This document shows, piece after piece, positions 6,893-14,751 of a stretch of 17,570 nt of DNA. The translations under genes and the position numbers were made by a program. Each line of letters opens with the position of its first letter. Positions within the stretch are counted from its first letter, which is position 1. The notes beneath the pieces are model-generated. The model saw only the letters and a program-made list of their open reading frames with translations, was not told the origin of the DNA and did no database searches. The DNA is from Alphaproteobacteria bacterium (GTDB lineage Bacteria > Pseudomonadota > Alphaproteobacteria > Caulobacterales > Parvularculaceae), in contig JAUIEG010000007.1 in assembly GCA_030428745.1 (NCBI GenBank), positions 1-17,570 of the forward strand. The letters are read 5' to 3'.

Positions 6893-8716
6893 GTGGACTC
6901 TTTTTTTCCGCTGGCGAAATTTCGCCGGGGCGGGTTGGAGCGCTCGCTTCGCATCATACAGGAACCCAACCGCGTGACGGCCGATGAGTCGCAAATTATC
7001 GCTGCCTTTAAGAAAGGAACGCTCCGCCAGCTTGTCGCGTCGCGCTCCTATGGCGAGGACGCGGCGCGGCGCGACTTTGAACAGGCGCTGGCGCGTCTCC
7101 ATGGCGATGGTGCCATCGACGCGATAAGCGTGCTCAACGAACTTGGCGGTGGGACAAGAAGCGTCCCCGGATTTTTCGCTGTCCAGCACGTATTTGAGGC
7201 CATCCTTCCTGTTCTCGATGCTGAGACGGGTGCCGTCATGAACGCGGTGGTTGATGTCGTCAAAGCCGGGGAGGGCGACGGCGCCGCCAGCTTGCTCATC
7301 GATCCGTTCTCCAGTTTCTGCGGCGCGGCCGAAAAGCGGCCCGACGAGGCCCTGACGCTCATCAAGAACGACCCGAAGCGCTTCGCCCTTCTCATCACTG
7401 CGGTCGTTCTCGCCGGGGCGCGCCGCGCCCGCGACGCTTGGTTTGAAAACCTCCTCGACCTTGTCGCGTCGGATGACCCAGAGATCGCGCGTCACGCTTG
7501 CTTCGCCGTCGGCCGATTCGATTTTACGGGCGCTGATTCGCTGGTCCGTCGCGCGTCAGCCGCGCTTGAAGGCGTGCTCGACGGTGCCAGCGATGACGGC
7601 GTGCTCGCAAGTATCGTTCGCTCAAGCTTTGCGCTCGGTCCGCGAGCCGATGGCCTTGCCTGCAACACGCCCGCTTTTCTTGACCGCGCGCTCGCCGCGG
7701 GCGGCAACCTCACGCTTCACGCCGCGATCGAGATCGCGTGGCTTAAACACGCCGAGCTTGAACCGGAAATTCTCGACCTCATTCTTCGCCATGGCGAGCG
7801 CGTCAATTCGCAAATGAACGGAACGATGCAGTTTCTCGATCTCGCTCTCTCAAACCAATTGGGCGCTCCGGGGGAAAGACTCGCGATCGCGTTTTTCGAG
7901 CGTTTCGCCATCGCCCGCGGCGCCGACGCCGGACCGGAGCGTTTCGACGATTTTCTGCGCAAGCTTTGCAGCGCACGACGCGATCTTTTCGGCCGTCTGA
8001 TCGTCAAATGGTTTCTATCGGGCGATCGCACCCTTTGCGCCGCGATCAATTGGGCGGTGATGAACGTGCTGGGCGAAAATGAGAGCCTGCCCGTCGAGGC
8101 CATCGCGAGCGAGGCGCTTGATGGGCGTGAGCGGGTTTTTGTCGCCAGAAAAGCGATCGGTCATCTCTTTTTCCGACCAAAAGCCGCGGCTGAGATCATC
8201 CTCGCGCTGATGCACGGGGCGGACAAGAAGTCCGCGGAATTTCTTGAAGAACACCTATTCGATCCGATGCTCGCAAACTATGCAGGGAGCCTTGAGCCGT
8301 TCCTGAAGGAATATCGTAAGACGGCGGCGCCGAAAGTGAAGGGAAGGATCGACGGTGCCCTCAAGAAATGGCGCGCCCAGATCAATGGGATGAAGGCAGC
8401 GGGCAGGATCAAGGAGCTCGCGCCGTCCGAACGCGAGCGCGCGCTCAGTCGCGAGCGCTTCGCCGATGAAAGCATCGCGGCGATGCGCGAGGCGGAAAAA
8501 AATTCCATTCTTTTGAATCTGGTGACGAAGGCGGCAATTCTTCACGGCAGCGCCTCCGTCCATTCCGTGCGGGGGCCGGACGGAGCAAAGCATCGCGGCG
8601 TCACGCACATGCAAAGCCACAGCTATTCAATGGATATCCCGAGCCAGGAGATGCTCGATCCCTTCGGGCTTGACTACATGCTGCGCGTCTTCCGGGCAGA
8701 AAGGATCTCGCAATGA
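6893..8716 (+). CDS. Helical HEAT-like repeat protein, first gene of an SOS-box-controlled pair (607 aa)
   Basis: I do not recognise this protein. It is soluble, with no signal peptide or membrane helix. From about residue 50 to 480 it appears almost entirely alpha-helical, with HEAT/ARM-like helical pairs (for example DDPEIARHACFAVGRF and HAAIEIAWLKHAELEPEILD). A highly charged helix follows (about 500-540, SERERALSRERFADESIAAM). It ends in a compact tail (about 550-607) containing HGSASVHSVRGPDG, THMQSHSYSMDIPSQEM and DPFGLDYMLRVFRAER, which looks like a conserved motif rather than linker. The first start is GTG at 6893, almost leaderless from the TAATAT promoter. A GTG at 6974 with AGGA upstream is a real alternative and gives 580 residues. 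The stop overlaps the next ATG (ATGA), so the two genes are translationally coupled. A LexA box lies 37 bases upstream. A scaffold or sensor role for the nuclease-like partner is inference. Confidence 0.85.
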   Translation: MDSFFPLAKFRRGGLERSLRIIQEPNRVTADESQIIAAFKKGTLRQLVASRSYGEDAARRDFEQALARLHGDGAIDAISVLNELGGGTRSVPGFFAVQHVFEAILPVLDAETGAVMNAVVDVVKAGEGDGAASLLIDPFSSFCGAAEKRPDEALTLIKNDPKRFALLITAVVLAGARRARDAWFENLLDLVASDDPEIARHACFAVGRFDFTGADSLVRRASAALEGVLDGASDDGVLASIVRSSFALGPRADGLACNTPAFLDRALAAGGNLTLHAAIEIAWLKHAELEPEILDLILRHGERVNSQMNGTMQFLDLALSNQLGAPGERLAIAFFERFAIARGADAGPERFDDFLRKLCSARRDLFGRLIVKWFLSGDRTLCAAINWAVMNVLGENESLPVEAIASEALDGRERVFVARKAIGHLFFRPKAAAEIILALMHGADKKSAEFLEEHLFDPMLANYAGSLEPFLKEYRKTAAPKVKGRIDGALKKWRAQINGMKAAGRIKELAPSERERALSRERFADESIAAMREAEKNSILLNLVTKAAILHGSASVHSVRGPDGAKHRGVTHMQSHSYSMDIPSQEMLDPFGLDYMLRVFRAERISQ

Positions 8717-10464
8717 AGCTGATCCTGAAAGAATATCTCGCGGCCCTGCGGGAACGCGACGAGCTCGACGCGATTCTCCCCGATCTCCTCAGCCAGCTCG
8801 GCTTCACCGTCCTTTCGAAACCGCGCCGAGGAACCAAGCAGCACGGCGTTGATGTCGCGGCTGTCGGTTCGCTGGATGGCGAGCCTAAGAGGCTTTACCT
8901 GTTCTCGATCAAGGCCGGGGATCTGACGCGCGCTGAATGGAACGGCACCTCCGCCCAAGCGCTGCGCCCGTCGCTCGATGAAATTCAGGACAGCTATCTG
9001 CCGACGCGCGTTTCGGTGAGTTATCGCGACCTCGAAATCGTTATTTGCGCTTGTGTTGGCGGCGTCATTCGCGAGGAGGTTCAGTCGGACGTCCGCGGCT
9101 ATTTCGACCGCAACGCGCGCGATGGGTTGGTCTTTGAAGATTGGAACGGCGACTTCCTCGCCGAGCTGATCTTGAGGGCGTTCCTGCGCGAGGAATTGTT
9201 GCCGAAAGACGTTCAAGCGCATTTGCGCAAGGCCGTCGCGCTCGTCGAAGAGCCGGACGCCGCCTTTCGCCACATGGAAGACCTAATGAACGCGCTGCTT
9301 GACGGCGCTGGGGCCGCGCGGACGCGCAAGGTCACGGCCCTCCGACAAATCTACATCGCGCTTTGGGTTCTCTATGCCTGGTGTCGCGGTGCTGACAATG
9401 TCGAGGCCGCGTTCCTCGCAAGCGAACGCGCGCTTCTCCTTGCCTGGCATGCGGCGAAGGATCAAATCGCCGTCAACGCAAAAAACGCCAAGGCGATCGT
9501 CCTCCTCGCCCAGGAGATTGCGTTTCTTCACTTGCGCGTCGGCGAGCATTATTTTGAGGAGAAAATTTTTCCGTATGCTGGAAATCGTTACGCAGTATCG
9601 GCGGCGGTCGGCCCCGGCGACGCCGTTGACGTCAATCTGCGGCTGTTTTCTCTTCTCGGGAGGATCGCGCTCGCCGGCTTGTGGCGCGTTCATCTCAGCG
9701 AATTGCACGGTTCGCCTGACGACGAGACCGGTCGGGAGTTGAACGCGCAAATCGCCCGTTACGCCGACATGGCCGTCGAACTTATCAACAATAATCCGGT
9801 GTTGTTGAGCCCTTTGAAGGACGACCACGCTGTCGACATCCATCTCGCGGCGATGCTGTTCGCCGCGGCGGGCCGGCATGCTTTCCTGTTTTCATGGCTC
9901 GCCGAGCTTGTCGATCGCTGCGCCTTTTCCTTATCGACGCGCGGTGCCTATCCATGCATCCATACGGACTATCGCGAACTAATTCGCCATCCGCGGTCGC
10001 AAGACGATGAACATTTCGAGGGCGCGACAGCCGGCAGCACGCTCTTTCCGATGATCGCAGTCTGGGCCGCGCTCTTTGACCAAACCGCGCTTTTTGCGCG
10101 CGTCGCCGAGCTCCAGAAAGAACATTTGAAACATTCAACCTTTCAATTGTGGCATCCAAGCGAAGACACCGAACAGGCGCTCTATATAAACAGGGACAAT
10201 CACGGCGCGGCGCTCACCGGTCTTGATCTCGCGTCGGGCGCCGAAGCGTTTCTCGAAGTTGTTTTTGACGAATGCGGGGCGAACGGCGCTTTCAACGACC
10301 TAAGCTCTGTTCGAGCGGGCGCCTGGCCAATTCTCCTGACTGCTTGCCGCCGTTACCGCTTACCCGTGCCAATGCATTTTCTACTAGCGCTTTTCCGGCA
10401 ACGCTTGTCGGACCGCGCAACGGTGGGCAGCGATGCGACCGAGGCCGCTGCGCAAACTGTCTGA
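8713..10464 (+). CDS. PD-(D/E)xK nuclease-like protein with large helical C-terminal region (583 aa)
   Basis: The N-terminal 100 residues look like a restriction-endonuclease fold. They contain an acidic helix with E17 (RERDELDAILPDLLSQLGF), then GTKQHGVDVAAVG with D47, then LYLFSIKAGDLTRAEWNG with K67. D47 and K67 fit motifs II and III of PD-(D/E)xK/Mrr-type enzymes. However, the motif III residue usually E or Q is S65, so the active site is atypical or I have misaligned it. About residues 190-560 are helical and TPR-like, without recognised motifs. A polar patch, WHPSEDTEQALYINRDNHGA, lies near 477-496. The start overlaps the upstream stop by 4 bases and has AAAGGA before it. The pair was probably transferred together. 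DNA cleavage is inferred from fold motifs only. Confidence 0.82.
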   Translation: MKLILKEYLAALRERDELDAILPDLLSQLGFTVLSKPRRGTKQHGVDVAAVGSLDGEPKRLYLFSIKAGDLTRAEWNGTSAQALRPSLDEIQDSYLPTRVSVSYRDLEIVICACVGGVIREEVQSDVRGYFDRNARDGLVFEDWNGDFLAELILRAFLREELLPKDVQAHLRKAVALVEEPDAAFRHMEDLMNALLDGAGAARTRKVTALRQIYIALWVLYAWCRGADNVEAAFLASERALLLAWHAAKDQIAVNAKNAKAIVLLAQEIAFLHLRVGEHYFEEKIFPYAGNRYAVSAAVGPGDAVDVNLRLFSLLGRIALAGLWRVHLSELHGSPDDETGRELNAQIARYADMAVELINNNPVLLSPLKDDHAVDIHLAAMLFAAAGRHAFLFSWLAELVDRCAFSLSTRGAYPCIHTDYRELIRHPRSQDDEHFEGATAGSTLFPMIAVWAALFDQTALFARVAELQKEHLKHSTFQLWHPSEDTEQALYINRDNHGAALTGLDLASGAEAFLEVVFDECGANGAFNDLSSVRAGAWPILLTACRRYRLPVPMHFLLALFRQRLSDRATVGSDATEAAAQTV

Positions 10465-10612
10465 CCCCATATTGTCTGTTGCAGTCACGAGTGAGTATTT
10501 CCGAGTTCCTATACAATTCTCACCGGTTACGTGCGGCTGGAATCGACGAGGTTTTGCTACCTACATATCTCGCGCTTGATTAAACTTTAAACTGAAACCG
10601 CGCGGAACTAGA
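10465..10612. other. Gap between the two island operons
   Basis: 148 bases that are AT-richer than the gene before. A TATACAAT at 10510-10517 could be a -10 element for the Gabija-like pair, but no good -35 stands at the right distance. No terminator hairpin with a T-run and no GTTC-N7-GTTC box were found, so the second operon is not obviously under LexA control. Confidence 0.35.
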
Positions 10613-12607
10613 GTGAGGCCAATCGAACCTGGGAAGCGCAAAGTGTATATAGCATCTCTACGCATATCGAACTTTCGACTGTTTAGGGAGTTCTCTGTGC
10701 AGCTTAATCCTGGGCTGAATTTGCTCGTTGGAGAAAACGATGCGGGCAAAACATCGTTCATAGATGCTATTCGCTTCTGCCTAGGAACGAACTCCAAAGA
10801 GCGACTGTTTCTTGCCGAGTCTGATTTTCATAAAGACGAATCCGCACTCTCGATCGAAATGAAGTTCGCCGACGTTGAGAAGCATGCATTTCGTTTTGTC
10901 GAGCATCTTTCGTTTGAAGACTACAACGCCGAGAACGGTGAAGTGCGTAAACGGTCTGTATTACATGTCAGGTTCTCTGCCAAAAAGACGGGGACGGAGC
11001 GTCGCGGCTATCCTTATATCCAAACGCAGTTACGCTCAGGTATTGAGGGCGATGGTTTGCCAATTGAGGCTGAAGTCCGAGATTTCTTAGCTGCGACGTA
11101 CCTGAAGCCGCTAAGAGATGCTCAAGCCGAACTTTCAACAGGGCGCGCATCCCGCTTATCCCAAATTTTGAACTCATCTAAAGATATTCGGGAGAGTGCC
11201 GTTGAGATTTTGACTGTGATCGCAGCTGCTAATAGCGCTCTTCTCGCAAATGATGCTGCCTTGAGGCGTTCAGCTGACGACATTCGTGACAATTACCTTC
11301 ATCGCCTCATTTTCGAGGCTGAAAAAGGAAATCTTGGCGCCTTCATAGATATTGCAGGTGTTAAAGAAGATCGTCTCGACCAACTGAACGAAAGTGAGAA
11401 GCGCCGCTACTTAAGGAGTGTCTTAGAGGGACTATCGCTCACACTGACAGAAGATGGTCGCCTGCACGGGCTCGGGTATCACAACTTGCTCTTCATGGCT
11501 GCAGAATTGCTTTTGCTCGAACAAGAGTCAGGTCGCGAATTTCCATTGCTCATGATTGAGGAGCCTGAGGCTCACCTTCATCCACAACTTCAATTGAAGC
11601 TTCTTCAGTTTATTGAATCCAAGCTTCCAACTGGAGAAGCGCCCGGCATCCAATGCATTCTGACCACTCATAGTCCTAATCTAGCTTCCAAGGCAGATCC
11701 TAGCGCGATTGTTGCCTTCGGGTCGGGTGCTGCGTGGGCCATGCGCGCCAATGAAACAGAGCTGTCCGCCGATGACTATGTATTTGTTCAGAAGTTTTTG
11801 GATGTAACGAAAGCGGGCCTTTTCTTTGCGCGTGGCCTGCTATTGGTCGAAGGCGATGCCGAAAACATTCTACTCCCCACGATCGCAAAGCTTCTGGGGC
11901 GCAATCTTGAGGATCACGGCGTTTCAATAATTAAGTACGACAATAGTGGATCATGGAAGCGTTTTGCTCGGCTATTTCTACGCAAAGGCATGAACGACCG
12001 GCCTGATCAGTGGCATCCAACGCGGGTTGCGGTGCTGCGAGATCTGGACCTTTGGCCAGACTGCGCAGAAGAAATCGGGGGCAATCCTCACGGTTTTAAA
12101 ACTAGAAAACCCCGAAACCATTCTTACTGGCGTGCAAACTGCGACAATGTTGATGCGAAGAAAGCGAGCATAGCTGACGGCCTCAGCCGACAAAACGTTA
12201 GGGTTTTTGTTGCCGACGATTGGACCCTAGAGTTCTGCCTCGCTAAATTTGGGCTGTTCTCAGAGTGCTTCCAAGCCCTTAACGATGGCCGTATCCCAAA
12301 CGAGCTGGAAACTCCAGTTGGCGGAGAAGAAAAGGGGACACTTGTTTTATCCCAGGCGTCCAAAACGGATTTTGCCTATAATCTTGCGATCATCTTAGAA
12401 AACCAGCGAGAAACACAGCAGCATGAGGCTGTTCTAGCTCTTGGCGAAAGTCCAGCAAGCAGTGAATGTCGAGTAGCAATCGCGCGGGCAAACGACACTT
12501 TTGCCGCTGAGCTTCGCGAAAAACTACCACCTTACATCGTGGAGGCGATCGATTACGTTACAAACACGCCCGATCCTGTCCCTGGGGATGCGCGAGAGGC
12601 TCAATGA
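10613..12607 (+). CDS. gajA: OLD-family ATPase/TOPRIM nuclease, GajA-like
   Basis: ATP-gated nuclease of the overcoming-lysogenization-defect class. The ABC-type ATPase head starts with LRISNFRLFREFSVQLNPGL and the Walker A GENDAGKTS (40-48). Walker B is at about 314-321 (MIEEPEAH), followed by HLHPQLQ and the H-loop TTHSPN with H353. The C-terminal TOPRIM domain shows LLVEGDAENILLP with E413 and VLRDLDLW with D477 and D479. The set of acidic metal ligands therefore appears complete. At 664 residues it is longer than the Bacillus GajA (about 580). The start is GTG at 10613; GTG at 10643 with GGGAAG upstream is an alternative. It overlaps the helicase gene by ATGA. This gene order is the Gabija arrangement, in which GajA cuts phage DNA when nucleotide levels fall. 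Assignment to Gabija rather than another class 2 OLD pair is likely but not certain. Confidence 0.88.
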   Translation: MRPIEPGKRKVYIASLRISNFRLFREFSVQLNPGLNLLVGENDAGKTSFIDAIRFCLGTNSKERLFLAESDFHKDESALSIEMKFADVEKHAFRFVEHLSFEDYNAENGEVRKRSVLHVRFSAKKTGTERRGYPYIQTQLRSGIEGDGLPIEAEVRDFLAATYLKPLRDAQAELSTGRASRLSQILNSSKDIRESAVEILTVIAAANSALLANDAALRRSADDIRDNYLHRLIFEAEKGNLGAFIDIAGVKEDRLDQLNESEKRRYLRSVLEGLSLTLTEDGRLHGLGYHNLLFMAAELLLLEQESGREFPLLMIEEPEAHLHPQLQLKLLQFIESKLPTGEAPGIQCILTTHSPNLASKADPSAIVAFGSGAAWAMRANETELSADDYVFVQKFLDVTKAGLFFARGLLLVEGDAENILLPTIAKLLGRNLEDHGVSIIKYDNSGSWKRFARLFLRKGMNDRPDQWHPTRVAVLRDLDLWPDCAEEIGGNPHGFKTRKPRNHSYWRANCDNVDAKKASIADGLSRQNVRVFVADDWTLEFCLAKFGLFSECFQALNDGRIPNELETPVGGEEKGTLVLSQASKTDFAYNLAIILENQRETQQHEAVLALGESPASSECRVAIARANDTFAAELREKLPPYIVEAIDYVTNTPDPVPGDAREAQ

Positions 12608-14679
12608 TCGAGGGGCTGTCAGACATCACGGATGCTGACATCGACAAGCTTAGCTCGTCGATGCGGCTTAACTTCTCGGATGATGTTCGGAAAAGCATCC
12701 TAAAATCGATGAACTCTATCGATGTTCAGGCCTGTCCTGGCAGCGGAAAGACCACACTGGTTGCTGCTAAGCTTGTCTTGCTCTCAAAAAACTGGCCTTT
12801 GCAGCATAGAGGTATTTGTGCGCTATCGCATACCAATGTGGCTAAGGATGAAATCGGCGCAAAGCTTCAAAAGTCTGGGGTTCCCGAGGCACTATCGTTA
12901 CTGCGCTACCCGCATTTTATTGGTACGATACAAGAGTTCGTAAACCGCCATCTAGCTCTGCCATTCCTGCGGTCTGACGGCCATTCGAATATCACAGTTG
13001 ATAACGATGAGTACTTCGAGGCGGGCCTTCGCCGCATACGGCAAAACAGCTACTTGTCCAATCGCGTTCGGGGATCATTCGGTGATGAAGGTTCATTACG
13101 CGGATTCCTAAGCAAGACTTATATGGTCTTCGACAATGGCAGCCTCTCAGTGAATTTCCGTGCTCTGCCCCAACGATGGCGCAACCAGAACAACTACGAT
13201 CGGGCGAGAAGCGAATTTTCTCAATTTAAGCGTCGGCTTTCTGAGCAGAACAACTTCCTTTTCCGCGATATGTATTCGTACGCGCAACAGGCGCTTCATT
13301 CAGTTCCAAATCTATCAGGCGCTATTTCGCACCGTTTTCCGGTGCTGTTTTTGGACGAAATGCAGGACACGCAAATGTTTCAAGACGAGTTGCTGCGAAT
13401 AGCGTTCGGTGCTGACCGCCCATTCGGTTCGACCGTGCAGCGATTTGGTGATCCTGATCAGGCTATCTTCAATGGCGTCGATGGTGACCAACCAAATGAC
13501 ACGTTTAATGAAAAGGCACGTGACCAGATGTCATTCGTCATCGATGGGTCACATCGCTACCTGCAAGACATTGCAGACAAGGTTCGTCCGTTCAGTCTAA
13601 ACGAAATTGCGCTTAGCTCCGAAATCTCTGCGGAGATTATTGCGGAACGCTCTCAACTTCATAAGAAAAGCGGGCCATTTCGTCATACCGTGTTTGTGTT
13701 CGACGATAACACCCGGACACAAGTTATCGAGGCGTTTTGCGAACTCGTTTCCCGTGAGTTTTCTGAAGATCGTCTCAGACATGTTGATTTCGTTGCGAAG
13801 GTGGTCGGCGCAGTAGGTGCCGACATCGATCCGGACCAGGAACAGCTGCGAATTGGTCACTATTGGCCACGGTTCAAAAAATCAAAGTCCGTGTCCCAGC
13901 CCGTCTTTGACACGCTCATTGAAACCATTCGGTATGCAAGAAGCTGTACAATTCGTGACTTCAAAGACCCATATCGCACCGTTCTGGCGGGGCTGCTAAA
14001 GCTATTGGATTTAGCGAATGAAAGGGACGCCGATGGCAGGAAGTACCGGTTAGGTACACTTAAAGACCGAATGATCTCTAATGCGCGATGGGAACCCCTT
14101 CGTTCTCTTATCTTTCACCTGCTTAGCTCGGGTTTTGATGACAGTGCGCAGGGCTGGGCCGGCTGCCAGCAGAAGTTGGCGGAATGGTTCGATCTAGATA
14201 ATCTTGGAGATGCGGCGCGGGTATATTTTTCCTATGTAGAGATGGTTGAGGACCAGGATAACGCCGTCGACTTAGGCCGCATACCGTTTGCGGCTCTGGA
14301 AGACAATTCCTTCATCTACAATAACACGTTTAAGATTGAGCTATCAACAATACATGGTGTGAAGGGCGAGACTCATGACGCCACTCTTATTCTGGAGACC
14401 AAAAATCGCGCCTACGATATTGGAGGAATGATCGAGTATTTTGGCGGAGAGCGCCCCGACGCCGATAATGCTAATCGCGATTTGAGGGACAATCCGCATC
14501 ACACGGCAGGCAACGCAGCCAGTAAAAAGTTTTTACGTCAGCTTTTCGTCGCAATGTCTAGGCCTAAACATCTTCTTTGTATTGCTGTTCACAAAGATAG
14601 GCTTCCGGAGGATAAAAGAGCAGCTCTAGTTGAATTTGGTTGGTCGGTCATGGATGTTTTCGACGAAAATTGCATTTGA
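12604..14679 (+). CDS. gajB: UvrD/PcrA-like superfamily 1 helicase, GajB-like
   Basis: ATP-dependent DNA helicase-like partner of the OLD nuclease. All main SF1 motifs are visible. Walker A is ACPGSGKTT (43-51). Motif Ia is ALSHTNVAKDEI. Motif II is DEMQD (251-255). Motif III is FGDPDQAIF, with Q286. Motif V is STIHGVKGETHD, with H584. Motif VI is VAMSRPKH, with R653. At 691 residues it is longer than the Bacillus GajB (about 490); the extra length lies mostly between motifs III and V, roughly 300-570. The start lies in the ATGA overlap with the nuclease gene and is preceded by GAGAGG. In Gabija, GajB binds GajA and senses DNA ends or nucleotide use (family knowledge). Base composition matches gajA and differs from the ABC gene downstream, so the pair moved as a unit. 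Confidence 0.9.
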   Translation: MIEGLSDITDADIDKLSSSMRLNFSDDVRKSILKSMNSIDVQACPGSGKTTLVAAKLVLLSKNWPLQHRGICALSHTNVAKDEIGAKLQKSGVPEALSLLRYPHFIGTIQEFVNRHLALPFLRSDGHSNITVDNDEYFEAGLRRIRQNSYLSNRVRGSFGDEGSLRGFLSKTYMVFDNGSLSVNFRALPQRWRNQNNYDRARSEFSQFKRRLSEQNNFLFRDMYSYAQQALHSVPNLSGAISHRFPVLFLDEMQDTQMFQDELLRIAFGADRPFGSTVQRFGDPDQAIFNGVDGDQPNDTFNEKARDQMSFVIDGSHRYLQDIADKVRPFSLNEIALSSEISAEIIAERSQLHKKSGPFRHTVFVFDDNTRTQVIEAFCELVSREFSEDRLRHVDFVAKVVGAVGADIDPDQEQLRIGHYWPRFKKSKSVSQPVFDTLIETIRYARSCTIRDFKDPYRTVLAGLLKLLDLANERDADGRKYRLGTLKDRMISNARWEPLRSLIFHLLSSGFDDSAQGWAGCQQKLAEWFDLDNLGDAARVYFSYVEMVEDQDNAVDLGRIPFAALEDNSFIYNNTFKIELSTIHGVKGETHDATLILETKNRAYDIGGMIEYFGGERPDADNANRDLRDNPHHTAGNAASKKFLRQLFVAMSRPKHLLCIAVHKDRLPEDKRAALVEFGWSVMDVFDENCI

Positions 14680-14697
14680 GGCACGAATACCGTTAAG

Positions 14698-14719
14698 TCC
14701 GCTTTGAGGATAAAGCGGA
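14698..14719. terminator. Hairpin between the helicase and ABC exporter genes
   Basis: TCCGCTTT-GAGGAT-AAAGCGGA is a perfect 8-base stem with a 6-base loop, 18 bases after the helicase stop and between two convergent genes. There is no T-run on either strand, so it is a weak or factor-assisted terminator, perhaps acting in both directions. CCGGATAACCGGAT follows at 14724-14737. Confidence 0.5.
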
Positions 14720-14751
14720 AATAGCCGGATAACCGGATCCCCTTCAGGCGT

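Noticed and set aside
8674..9879. Two minus-strand frames near 200 residues (8674-9273, 9283-9879)
   Set aside because: Antisense to the PD-(D/E)xK-like gene in GC-rich DNA. They have biased composition and no motifs.
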